NCBI GenBank assembly: GCA_030522415.1
Contig: CM060127.1
Span: 3,575,422-3,639,421, forward strand
Length of the DNA stretch: 64,000 nt
DNA from: Channallabes apus
Taxonomy: Eukaryota > Chordata > Actinopteri > Siluriformes > Clariidae
Direction: 5' to 3'
In this document: piece by piece, positions 38,081 through 50,600 of the stretch
Numbering within the stretch: the first letter of the stretch is position 1
Layout: the number at the start of each line of letters is the position of its first letter
Translations under genes and position numbers: made by a program
The notes under the pieces: generated by a model
Database searches by the model: none
Seen by the model: only the letters and a program-made list of their open reading frames with translations
What the model was told of the DNA's origin: nothing

Positions 38081-38349
38081 AAAAACAGACAGACACAGAA
38101 GCTGTAAATCATATACAAGTGAACACACCTTGTGTATCAGGGTGTGTGTGTGTGTGTGTGTGTGAACAGAACAGGTATACTGTATGGTTGGAATGTCCTT
38201 GTCTTGAGTAGGAATGTTTTAGAAATGAAAAAGGGTTAAAGATCACTTTATGTGTATGTGTGTGAGAGGTGAAGTCTTTTGAGAGATGGAGAATTTTTAT
38301 TTAAAGTGATGTCAATTTTCTTCACTCACACACACACACACACGCACAC

Positions 38350-38380
<31 letters not shown>

Positions 38381-40940
38381 TCATGTCCAGGGTACTCACT
38401 GGGTCCTGTGGTGCGGTTGACCTGGAGACCTCTGTGGAGTTGCAGGATGGTACAGACGATGAGGATGAGGATGATGAGGGGTGTGCACTCTTCTCTTGCC
38501 CCTCCTGAGGGCTCGCCCCTATTTGCCCACCTGTCCCAGGTACTCCTGGCACATCTTGACTAGTGCTGGTTGCACTGGGAGCCTGAGCTCTTGCCTGAGC
38601 CTCCTGATTCTGGTACACGTCTTGCTGAGGTGGAGCTTCTTTCTGACCGGCTGAAGGATGCTGCGCTCCAAACATGCCAGGGTAGGGTGACTGGGTTGCC
38701 AGGGGGGGCATGTAAGCCTGGGGCAGTCCGTTCGGCATGGTTGTTGGGGGTATAAATGACTGTGCCATGGTCATGGCCAGCGACAGCATGTTAGCCAGGG
38801 AGATGAGCGGCTGCTGGGAATGGCCAGGCCAGACTCCTGTGGTCTGTGTGTTCGGAGGCATGGTGTGGCCACCAGGGGGCGGCAGAGCACTGGTTTCAGG
38901 ATGTACCACGTCGCCTAGCAAGTGCTGAGGTTGGGCAGGTGTAGGAGGTAGGTATGGAGTGAGGTTGGTGCTGCTTTGGGTTTGAGGGTTTAGTGCTTGA
39001 GTGATGGGGGCTTGAAGAGGAGTCTGGTTGACCATGAAGGGGTACGGGTAGGGTGGATTGGTGATGTACTGGGGGTTGGGGTACTGAGGGGGCATGGCAG
39101 GTACTTGATTAGGAAGTAGAGGATGGGTTTCAGGTGTGGGATATTGGGGGTAATGAGACATAGGAGGAGCGTGAGGCTGGGACGAACCTGAGACACACAC
39201 AGAGAACAGGATGAGAATGAGTGGAGCAGAATGCTGGAAAGAAGATGCTCTTCTCCTGACTCCGCACAGAACGAACAAGACACAAACATCTGTAGAGCCA
39301 GACAGTGAAACCAGGTTGTGCATTGTGTGTGCATATATGTGTGTGTGAGATCCTGCCTACAGTCTCTATTTGTAATATTTAAAATGATATACAGGTCCTT
39401 CTCAAAAAATTAGCATATTGTGATAAAGTTCATTATTTTCTGTAATGTACTGATAAACATTAGACTTTCATATATTTTAGATTCATTACACACAACTGAA
39501 GTAGTTCAAGCCTTTTATTGTTTTAATATTGATGATTGTGGCATACAGCTCATGAAAACCCAAAATCACTATCTCAAAATATTAGCATATTTCATCCAAC
39601 CAATAAAAGAAAAGTGTTTTTAATACAAAAAAAGTCAACCTTCAAATAATTATGTTCAGTTCTGCACTCAATACTTGGTCGGGAATCCTTTTGCAGATTC
39701 TTGTGTCTTGTGTCTCTCAACTTTCTCTTCACAATATCCCACAGATTCTCTATGGGGTTCAGGTCAGGAGAGTTGGCAGGCCAATTGAGCACAGTAATAC
39801 CATGGTCAGTAAACCATTTACCAGTGGTTTTGGCACTGTGAGCAGGTGCCAGGTCGTGCTGAAAAATGAAATCTTCATCTCCATAAAGCTTTTCAGCAGA
39901 TGGAAGCATGAAGTGCTCCAAAATCTCCTGATAGCTAGCTGCATTGACCCTGCCCTTGATAAAACACAGTGGACCAACACCAGCAGCTGACATGGCACCC
40001 CAGACCATCACTGACTGTGGGTACTTGACACTGGACTTCAGGCATTTTGGCATTTCCCTCTCCCCAGTCTTCCTCCAGACTCTGGCACCTTGATTTCCGA
40101 ATGCAAAATTTGCAACCTGTAGCCCATTTCCTGCACACGCCTGTACACGGTGGCTCTGGATGTTTCTACTCCAGACTCAGTCCACTGCTTCCGCAGGTCC
40201 CCCAAGGTCTGGAATCGGTCCTTCTCCACAATCTTCCTCAGGGCGCGGTCACCTCTTCTCGTTGTGCAGCGTTTTCTGCCACACTTTTTCCTTCCCACAG
40301 ACTTCCCACTGAGGTGCCTTGATACAGCACTCTGGGAACAGCCTATTCGTTCAGAAATTTCTTTCTGTGTCTTACCCTCTTGCTTGAGGGTGTCAATGAT
40401 GGCCTTCTGGACAGCAGTCAGGTCGGCAGTCTTACCCATGATTGCGGTTTTGAGTGATGAACCAGGCTGGGAGTTTTTAAAAGCCTCAGGAATCTTTTGC
40501 AGGTGTTTAGAGTTAATTAGTTGATTCAGATGATTAGGTTAATAGCTCGTTTAGAGAACCTTTTCATGATATGCTAATTTTTTGAGTTTAGATGGGATTT
40601 TGGGTTTTCATGAGCTGTATGCCACAATCATCAATATTAAAACAATAAAAGGCTTGAACTACTTCAGTTGTGTGTAATGAATCAAAAATATATGAAAGTC
40701 TAATGTTTATCAGTACATTACAGAAAATAATGAACTTTATCACAATATGCAAATTTTTTGAGAAGGAACTGTAAATATTGGAAAGATATTGCACTGAGTT
40801 CGTGGCACTGGTTAAAGTGCTGCAGGGCGTCAGTGCTCACATCACACATCTCCATGAGAATGAGATGCTTTGCTTAGTATACTGCATTGATTTCTGTCCT
40901 GAGGAACACTTCTGGTGTTATCTATTTCTTAAACCTGCAG

Positions 40941-40988
<48 letters not shown>

Positions 40989-41647
40989 GGGAAAAAAAGC
41001 ATCATGCTCTCAGTGTTACCGATAATGAAATTCTGCTAGGGATGAAGAAAGAGAGAGAGAGAGAGAGACGGGGAATTAGAGTTTGAGTATCGATAAACAG
41101 ATGATGAAATAAGACATGATGGAAATTTCCATTTCTGAACAGGATGTAAATAATGGAGAGGTCCTGTTTTATTTTCACTGTTACTATGTTCTCATGTTGT
41201 GTAAACGACAGCAGCAGCACAGCAGAGTCCATATGAGGTGAAGGCCTACTCAGGAAACCAACGAAGTGTAGTTAAATACAAGTCATGTTCAAGTCAAAGC
41301 GGGACTTTTGATTGCGCAGAATAACAGAACACCGTTACGAACTGAAAACATCACTTTATTTCTCTATATAAGAAATATATAGTATATATATATATATATT
41401 TCTCAGGTCTTGTGACCTGATTGGCTGCTGCTGGTGACTGACATCATGTGCCTTTTCTCCAGTTTAAATCTCCTCTGAGTGAGTCGTTTACTGAATTTTT
41501 TAATTTCCTTACAGACTGTAATAAAATCAGACCCCTAATGTAAAGACTAAATATTACATTCATTAAAACATAAAAAACAGTTTTGTCTTAAATGAATGAA
41601 TTACTTTATGTTGATATGGTAAGGTATATAGGTAGTCAGGTAGAAAA

Positions 41648-41679
<32 letters not shown>

Positions 41680-44600
41680 GCAGACAGACAGACAGATATA
41701 GTAGGTACCTGATGTGTGAAAGGACTGAGAGCGGAGTGGGCGGATAGGTGGTCCCATATCAGAGTCCAGGTAAAAGTCTCCTCCCAACATGGGGGAGGAG
41801 CCACGGGTCACATGACCTGTATTTGCACCTGTGCAATCTACAGGATACACAAACCACTGCTGATTAATATCAGTATAGTGTGAAAACCATTCAAACATGA
41901 GACGATGGATCAATCACAGGTAGATGGCCATACAGACGGACAGACAGACAGACAAAAGAAACTAAGGTTAATAAAGCATTAGTAGATACCTGAGGTGTGG
42001 AAAGACTGCGAGCGGAGCGGACGCACAGGTACAGCTGCATCAGGATCAAGGTAATAGTCTCCGCCCAACCCGAAGGAGGGGCCTTGAGTTACCTGACCTG
42101 CAGTGTAATCTAAGTGTAATATGCACATGCACAAGTCAGTAATACTGATCACATGATGGGTTAGTGAGAGAATTAACCAGTTTACATGCAAAGGAGTACA
42201 AATGAGCTCATGTACATATATGAAAACGAGGTACACTTAGTGTCAGTGTTACCATGACAATGGCAGGGTCACGATGGTGCTTGTGTAGTGTAGTTTGTGT
42301 CTTGTGGGTGTGTAATGCGCCATGTTTATCTATTGAAACTAACCAGTTTAACGCAGATAATAAAGCTTTACCTGGCAGGGAGGATGACGAGTGTGTGCGC
42401 GCCAGGCCCTGTGTGTGCAGGTTGGGCTGCAAAAGAGAAACACTACATTATTTTGGAGTCAGAGCTGCTGTAACATTGATCAAAACCTCCTGACTAATAA
42501 GAATCAAGAATTCAGTAGCATGATATGATAAGACACTTAAAAAACTTTTGAAGTGGGATATAAAAGGAGTGTTGTTTTCTAAGTTATAGACAGAACAGGG
42601 GGCGCCAATACTTTGTGCTTCACCACAGAAAGACTATACAAGATATGCAAACACAATTGCAGATTTGCACAATGGACAATCCACATAAGCAGATTAGAAA
42701 AAAACATATTTGTGACGGTTTTACAAAAAAATAAAATTTTGGAAGGAGTCTCCAGTATCAGCTCTGCTTAACTTTGCTTCATCTCATCTCCCCCTGCTGT
42801 TGATTATGTTTCTGTCACACCTCAACACTGGACTTCTGCAAAATAACAAGCACTCCGAAAGTTTCTCGGACACACCTGAGAGCCTGACAGCGTCCCCGCT
42901 CCGCTCAGGTAGGGCAGCCGGAGGATGTTTGCAGGCCCGAGCGGCTCTAAAGGCTCCCTCCTCATCAGGGCCTCGGCGCGGCGGATGATGTCCCTCATAC
43001 GGTGGATGAATCCTTCCTCCTCCGACGGGAGGATGAACTCGTTATGTGCCTGCACACAGGAAAAGAAAATTGTAATTTTGCAAACTAAACTGTGTTAACA
43101 TGAAAACCTGGACCTGGTATAAAACTCGGTGTCTCTGTGGCGTCTTAATCTACTGTATAGAACTTTAGCTAATAAGTATTTTTCACCTAGTCGCTGCACT
43201 TTCCTTTCTTATTGCACTGACATGGTAGTAGTGATGAAGTCATAGTGATCGAATAAATAGTGTTCAGAGGTATGAGCTCACCATGACGGTGGCAATGTCC
43301 TCAGGATTGTCTCCGTCCAGGTCAAACTTAAACGTCACCATCTTGCTGTTGTAAGTCTGAAGCTGACACTCCACCACCCGGTCCACCTTATCTGACAACT
43401 GTGTACAGTAGAGACACAGATATCAGAGTGAGATAAGGGAGACACACAAGGTGAGACACAAAGTGAGTCACATGGTGAGACCATGAAGAAGAGAGTGAGA
43501 CACAAGGTGAGACACTAAATGAGACACAGAGATAAACAAACAATAGGAAATGCAGAGAAACAAAGGGTGAGACAAAGAGTGAGACACAAGGGGACACTCA
43601 GAGTGAGTCATAGAGTGAGACAGACATGGAGAAAAAGAGTAACACAAAAGGTGGGACACAAAATGAGGTAAACAAACAATGAAAAATAGCGAGAGACAAA
43701 GGAGAAGGATAGAGAAGTGAGTTACAGTGTGAGGCAGGCAGTGAGAAAGAGTGTGAGACAAAGGGTGGAGCCCAAGGTGAGACTCAAGGTGAGAATAAAT
43801 GGGGACATAAAAACCAGTCATAGACAGGGGACAAATTATGAAAAATATGGAAAGACAAAGTGATAAAAACATTGAAACATAAGTTTGAGGGGTTTCCGGT
43901 AACGCCACCAAGAGGATGACAGCATAATTTTCGAGCTTCCCGACGGTTTTGTAAAATAACCCCTAAAAAATTGTGTTTGAAACACTTTGTGAATATTTTA
44001 CACCACTATGAAGAAAGGGGTTATTACTAGGAGTAGGATAACGGCAGGTGTAACAGAAAATGACCATGAAACAAGACAAAATAGCAGAAGCAGCTCTCCG
44101 ACATCATTACCTCATGGCGAAGATAGCTCCGAAGTTAGCCTGCAATGTATTCTCAACGAACTTCGGGGGTTCAGAGCGGACAATAAGGTACAGCTTTCCG
44201 ATATTAAACAAGAGTTGAAGAGAACAAATGACAGACTGGAGAAGGCAGAGGAAAGAATTAATGAAACAGAAACAGCGCTTCAGGCTACATCAATGCTAAT
44301 CAAACGAATAACACAGCGTCAAGCTAATCTGGAAGCCAGACTGGTAGATCAGGAGGGCCGCGCTCGTAGAGACAATTTAAGGATTTACGGAATAGCCGAA
44401 GATAAGGAAGGTACGGACATGGTGAGCTTTCTAGATAACTTATTGAAAAGTGCACTGGACTTTCCCCAGGACAGAGAACTTGGGATTGAATGAGCACACC
44501 GAGCACTGACACCGAAACCTAATAATCCGCAAGCAAGGCCGCGGTCAATCATAGTCAAGTTCAGCAGTTACCGGACAAAGGAAGAGGTGCTTCGGAGAAC

Positions 44601-47600
44601 CTGGCAGAAAAAAGAAGTGTTCTGCAATGATGCTCGTTTTTACATCGACCATGATTTCCCCCCTGAAGTGCTTAAGAAACGAGGGGAGTACGCCGAAGCC
44701 AAGAAAGTGTTAAAAGGAAAACAAATAAAGTTCCAGACACCGTATCCGACAAGGATGCGCGTATTTTATGATGACGGCACTCGGCTGTACCAGGATGCTA
44801 CGGAGGCAACGAGGGACATGGTTTCAAGAGGATTCTCCGTTACAGTGGTGAAGTCATCCACTAACACAGATCAGGAGCAAGTCGCGCTATTATCTACTTG
44901 GCAAGTGGCGGGGAAGCGACACGACCGGGGCAAGGATCAGGAATCTGGAGCAGCAGAAGGCTGCACACAACCCAATAAAAATCCCCGCTCGCAATATAAA
45001 GTTAAACTCCAAAAGTTCAGGAAATGATCATCTATGAAAAGTCCACCTAAATCAGAAATGCAGATAAGTTCTAGACTTTTATAGACATACTTTGTATTTT
45101 GATTGTTACCGACTTTTATTTAGTGTAAATCCTACGATTTATTATTTGAATAATTAAAGTAGTCGGGACTTGTTAATTGGCGTGTTATCCGGAAATTATT
45201 ATTTTATTTATCTATTTTTTTATAGGTTTTGTAGCTTGTAGCTAGTTAAATTATTTACAATTTCATTTGGAGTACCGTACGACCATATAGTAGGGCTCCA
45301 CATCTGACACGATGTGGTACTTTCCCTCACGGAGGCTTTGACCGCATGAAGCCCCGCAAGACTCTTTTAAAACGAGCCTCAACACCGGAAACAACTGGTC
45401 TTGTTTGTTATGGTGGCGTTTTGTTGTTCAAAATTGTTTTAGTTTGGTTCTTGTTTAGAGTTTGTACTTTGGGAGAGGGACTGTTAATGTACAGGGTGAA
45501 TACCAGTGGAAGCACTGGGAGCGGTTAAGCTTGGTTAAAAAATAAATAAATAAATAAATAAATAAAAGACTATGGTTAAGCATAAACTTAAAGTAACCAC
45601 ATTTAATGTGAATGGTATCTTGAACCCAGTCAAGAGAAGTCAAATACTGTTAAAAATGAAAAGGGAAAATGCGGACATTGTGCTCCTACAAGAAACGCAT
45701 CTCACTCCTGTAGAACATGAAAAACTAAAGAGAATGGGTTTCTCTAAAGTGTATTACTCATCCTATAAATCAGGCCATAGAAGAGGTGTAGCAATTTTAA
45801 TATCACAAAAATTACCATTTGATTACCTCTCAGAAATCTCAGGTAAGGAAGGGAGATATATAATAATTTCAGGGAAAATAGATGACACTAACATAACAAT
45901 ATGTAATATTTATGCCCCCCCTGGAACTGATTTCACTTGTTATAGGAAAATATTTGACTTGATGATAGGAGCCAAAGGAGTTGTGTTATGTGGTGGAGAC
46001 TGGAATATCCGTCTTAACCCAAAATTAGATTCACCGAAAAACTCAAATTCCACTTCATTACACAGGAAAATAAATGGCAGAGCTGGGTATACTGGATCTT
46101 TGGAGAGATTTTTATCCCTCAGGTCGGGACTATACTTCTTACTCGTGTCCCCATGATGTGTACTCAAGGATAGACTATTTTTTCGTACTAAAGCGAGATC
46201 GCCATAGAATACAAAGCTGCGATATAGGATCTATTGATTTGTCTGATCATGCACCTCTCTCATGCACTATATATATCAGAGATAATCCGGGAACAACACA
46301 GTGGAGGTTAAATACAAACATTCTAAATAACCAACAATTTCAAACACAAATTAAAGAAGATATAAGAATATTTCTTGAAGAAAATAATAATGGTGAAGTT
46401 AACTCAGCCATAGTATGGGATGCTTTAAAAGCGGTCATTAGGGGTAAAATTATATCCTTTTGTACCTATGAGAAGAAATTAAAGCAGTTAAGACTAAAAA
46501 ATCTCAATAACGAACTAAAAGAACTGGAGAGACAACATAAGAAAGAACAAAAACGGCTTTACGTCAGAGTGGTATAAGACTTTTCGGTCTGAATTAGTAC
46601 CAAGTCTTCTTCGGGCTTGCAATGCATCTTTATTGGAGGCCAAAGTGCCTCCATCATGGAGCGAGGCAGTCATCTCAGTTATCCCAAAAGAGGGAAAAGA
46701 TAAGCATCCTTGCCGGAAGGCTAGAAAAGATTCTCCCGCAACTAATACATAATGATCAGACTGGGTTTATATCTCAAAGACAAACTCATGATAATATTAG
46801 ACGAACTCTGCAGATATTGAGTCATATTCAACAAGACGGACAGGAAGCTCTTCTAATTAGTTTAGATGCGGAGAAGGCTTTTGATTCCGTGAGTTGGCCC
46901 TTCCTGTATGGGGCTCTTGAAAGATTCGGCATTCACAACATTTTTGTTAGGAGCATCCAAACGATATATAATAAACCATCTGCCCGAATAAAAATAAATG
47001 GGTACCTTTCAGATACCATTATCTTAGAACGTGGATCAAGACAGGGTTGCCCAGTTTCACCACTGCTTTTTGCGCTCTATATAGAGCCTCTCGCACAATG
47101 GACAAGGCAAACTGGAAACATTAAAGGCATCAGTATAAATGGAGAAGATCACAAATTGGCTTTATATGCTGATGATATTTTGATTTATTTAACTAAACCC
47201 ACTAACTCGTTTCCTGAATTAATGAATCTTCTAGAAAAATTTGGCAGATATGCAGGATATAAATTAAATATACAAAAAAACGCAAATTTTGACTCTGAAT
47301 TATACACCTCCAAAATATATTAGAGATAAATTCTTACTTAATTGGCATCAGAATTCATTGAAATACTTGGGAATACACTAAACGAAGGAAATCTCAAAGC
47401 TAACAGAGGCAAACCTAGACCCACTGTTAACAAAAATCAAAGACGATATACATAGATGGAATGCTGTCTCTTTCCTGGGCCTCAGTCATAGAATTGACTC
47501 AATAAAGGTGAACATCCTCCCACGGTATCTCTATCTGTTTCAAGCTCTCCCAGTAGAAATTCCCTCAAAACACTGGTCTGAATTAGATAAGATCATTTCT

Positions 47601-50600
47601 AGGTTTATTTGGCAAGGGAAAAAACCCAGGATTAAACTCAAAACATTGCAGCTTTCAAAAGAGGAAGGAGGTATGGCATTACCCCAGTTTAAGGATTATT
47701 TTTATGCGGCCCAGACTAAATATTTAATTAACATATGTAATCCGGTGTATAAAGCTAGGTGGAAAGATATTGAACTCGCAATAATGAACGATCCCCCAAT
47801 TCAAGCAGTATTGGCACATAAAAACTTGAGAAGATTTATAGATGAGGTGCAAAACCCATGGATTAAAGCCCAACTAAAAATCTGGAACACAATAAAAGAA
47901 GAGTATAAATTTGTATTTGTAGATTGTAAATTACAAATAATTCAATGGTGTGCTTATGACCCTGATTTTAAGCCAAATAGAATGGATTATAGATTCAAGT
48001 CATGGATCTCAAAAGGAATAACAATCTATTCTCTTACGAAAAATGGAGATTTGAAAGATTTTGAAAGTTTGAAGAAAGAATATTATCTTGAGAAACATGA
48101 TTTTTATAGATATCTCCAACTACGCAATCACTTTGAAAACAATATTAAAAGTAAAACAGACTTTGACCACCGAATTATAAAGATATTTACAGGTGCTTAT
48201 CAAGGTGGTTCAAATAAAGGTGTCGTATCCAATTTTTAGAAAGGTCTTAGGATAAAAAAAAAAATCACTCTACAGAATATATTAAAGAAAAATGGGGAAA
48301 AGAGGGTCATTTTTCTATATCAAATGAGGAATGGCTTAATGTATGTAAATTCACATGGAAATGTACTAAGTCTCACATATGGCGAGAATTTGGGTGGAAA
48401 TGTCTTGTCAGATTTTTTATTACACCAAAACAGAAGGCATATATTGAGGAAGGGGACACCAAATGCTGGAGACAGTGTGGGTTTCGGGAAGCCAATCATT
48501 GGCATACTGTATATTTTGGGAGTGCCCGGTGCTAAAACCCTTCTGGGCAGACCTTCATAAAGCAGTGGAAAGCATTCTTAAAACTTCAATGCCCTTGCAT
48601 TTTTCCACACTATTTCTGGGAAGTGTTGACTTCCAAATGAGTTCCTCTGAGAGATACCTATTTGGCATTTTAATTACTGCTGGTAAAAAAAAAACACTTA
48701 CAAGACGTTGGCTGCTTCCTGAACCCCCCACAATACAAGAGTGGATGGATATAGTAAATGATATTTACTTTATGGAAAGAATTACTTTCTCCCTTCGTCT
48801 GCAAAAGAATAGGTTTAGAAAAGTCTGGTCCAGGTGGGTCAAATATATAAAACCATTACGGCCAGACTTTGTGGAAGTATAAAACAATTGACTTTGCTTT
48901 TCTGATTGGGAAATATTGTAATTTCTATTGTAGACCTTTTCCCTGTCGGAAGCCACCAGTTTTCCCCACAGTTTACAACGTAGACCAGGAACAAACACTT
49001 GACATTATTCAGTACAGAGTATTATTATTAAGTTTATATCAAACCTCCCCCGATTGTACTAATGATTATGTTATTATTAATATTATTTGAATTTTATTTT
49101 ACTTTGTTTCTGTATTATGTTAAAAAAAGTTAATTGATTGGCAGAGAACAATGTAGTAACATTTGTTTTGAAATAATTGTATTGTTGTTTAAACTGCTAC
49201 ATCAAAAAAAAAAAAAGAAAAAAAAAAAAACATACTGTAAGTTTGAGAACTTGAGTGAGACACAAGTTGAGACTCAGTTTATCATAGTGAGAAAAAAGAG
49301 AGACAGAAGGTAAGATACAATGAGATCGTTTGAGCCAGAAAATGTGAAAGAGTGTAAGACACAGAGTGAGACATAAGGTGAGACTGAAGGTAAGACAGTG
49401 AGACAATGGGACACAGCAGAGCAGGTTTTTCGTAGACTGGTGTAATCGGAGAATAACAAATGTGTGTGAAGCTGAACTCGCAGACGTTCGCTCGTACCCC
49501 TGTGATACGCAGCCGGGACCGAGCTTTCTTCCTCAGCAGTTTGTTTCCTGTCCGTTTGCTGGGAACTTTGTTGCTCTTCTCTGATAAGCCCTCGTTCCCG
49601 TCACTCAAACCAGACGTCACATCGGAGTTGTAACTGTTAACAGAGGGAAAGTCAATGGGAAGATTATTTACAGATTAATCTACCTCGATATGAAGGTCTG
49701 TGCTAATGATGATGATAATGATGATGATGATGTCAATTGTGACTGACAGTTCCTCAACTTCAGCTACATCACTCCAGCTTATAGTGAGTCTTAACTAGAA
49801 ATGACTGATCAGCGTGACCTGACTGACCCCACAGGCTCTCCTTGTGCTTCTAAAGCAGCTCTGACCCGTCCAGGCCTCGACTCCACTGTACCTGACAGGA
49901 GCCACAGTAACATCATAAAAATCATCCTCATTCCCTTCAAATATTAATATTAAGGCTGATCGGTGTGTATTAAATGAAGAATGTGGTCGTTTATTCAGCT
50001 GTATCACTGATACTGCACATTTTATCATATTAGATTACTGTGTAGGACAAACAGCATGACACTGAGCTCAGCCAGCCGCAGCTTAATGTGTGTGTGCGCG
50101 TGTGTGTGTGCGTGTGTGTGTGAGTCACACGGGAGTCAAGGCGCTGCTAAATGGAGCATCAACCATGCCACAAGCCCAAACCAGATCCCTCAGGCTGAAA
50201 GTAAAGGCTCGAACACACACTAACCCTTCTTGACGTCAAAAAAACACGTCATCCCAAAACATGTGGAAAAATATATCATTTTATTCAAACACACGCACTT
50301 CTCTATTAGAGTGTTTAAGAGGAGTGTAACAGGAAAAAGAGCCTCGCTAACGTTTATCCATCAACATTCGCTGCCTCTGCATTTGCTTCCAGATGAAACA
50401 CGAGTGTTTATGGACTTAATCACTGCACTAAAAGCCTTGCAATCGACCAACACGATTAATTAATGACAGAATGAGTTTTGCGTAATGGAACGGAAAGAGC
50501 AGGTTTGCCATGGTTACCTGTCGACGGGAGACGAGAAGCCACTGGCACCGCTGGAAAGCGCTCGCTCAGAATTTTGGGATACGGCGATGCTCTATTGGAG

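Larger units (their letters stand above)
43890..49230 (+). mobile_element. L1/Tx1-type LINE inserted in wnk4 intron (antisense to gene)
   Basis: A 5.3-kb non-LTR retrotransposon with ORF1 (44,008-45,027), a broken ORF2 (45,572-48,882), an A-rich 3' end at 49,204-49,230 and a short target duplication taagtttgag (43,879-43,889 region and 49,238-49,247). It lies opposite to wnk4 and interrupts a minisatellite. Near full length, but ORF2 has lost parts and frames. Confidence 0.9.

Noticed and set aside
43430..43880. Regularly spaced short repeats that might suggest a CRISPR array
   Set aside because: The units are degenerate, have no unique spacers and continue beyond the LINE; it is a minisatellite.
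43388..43911. Minus-strand frames of 69 and 147 codons rich in Ser/His/Leu
   Set aside because: They are translations of the gtgagacacaa minisatellite in a wnk4 intron.
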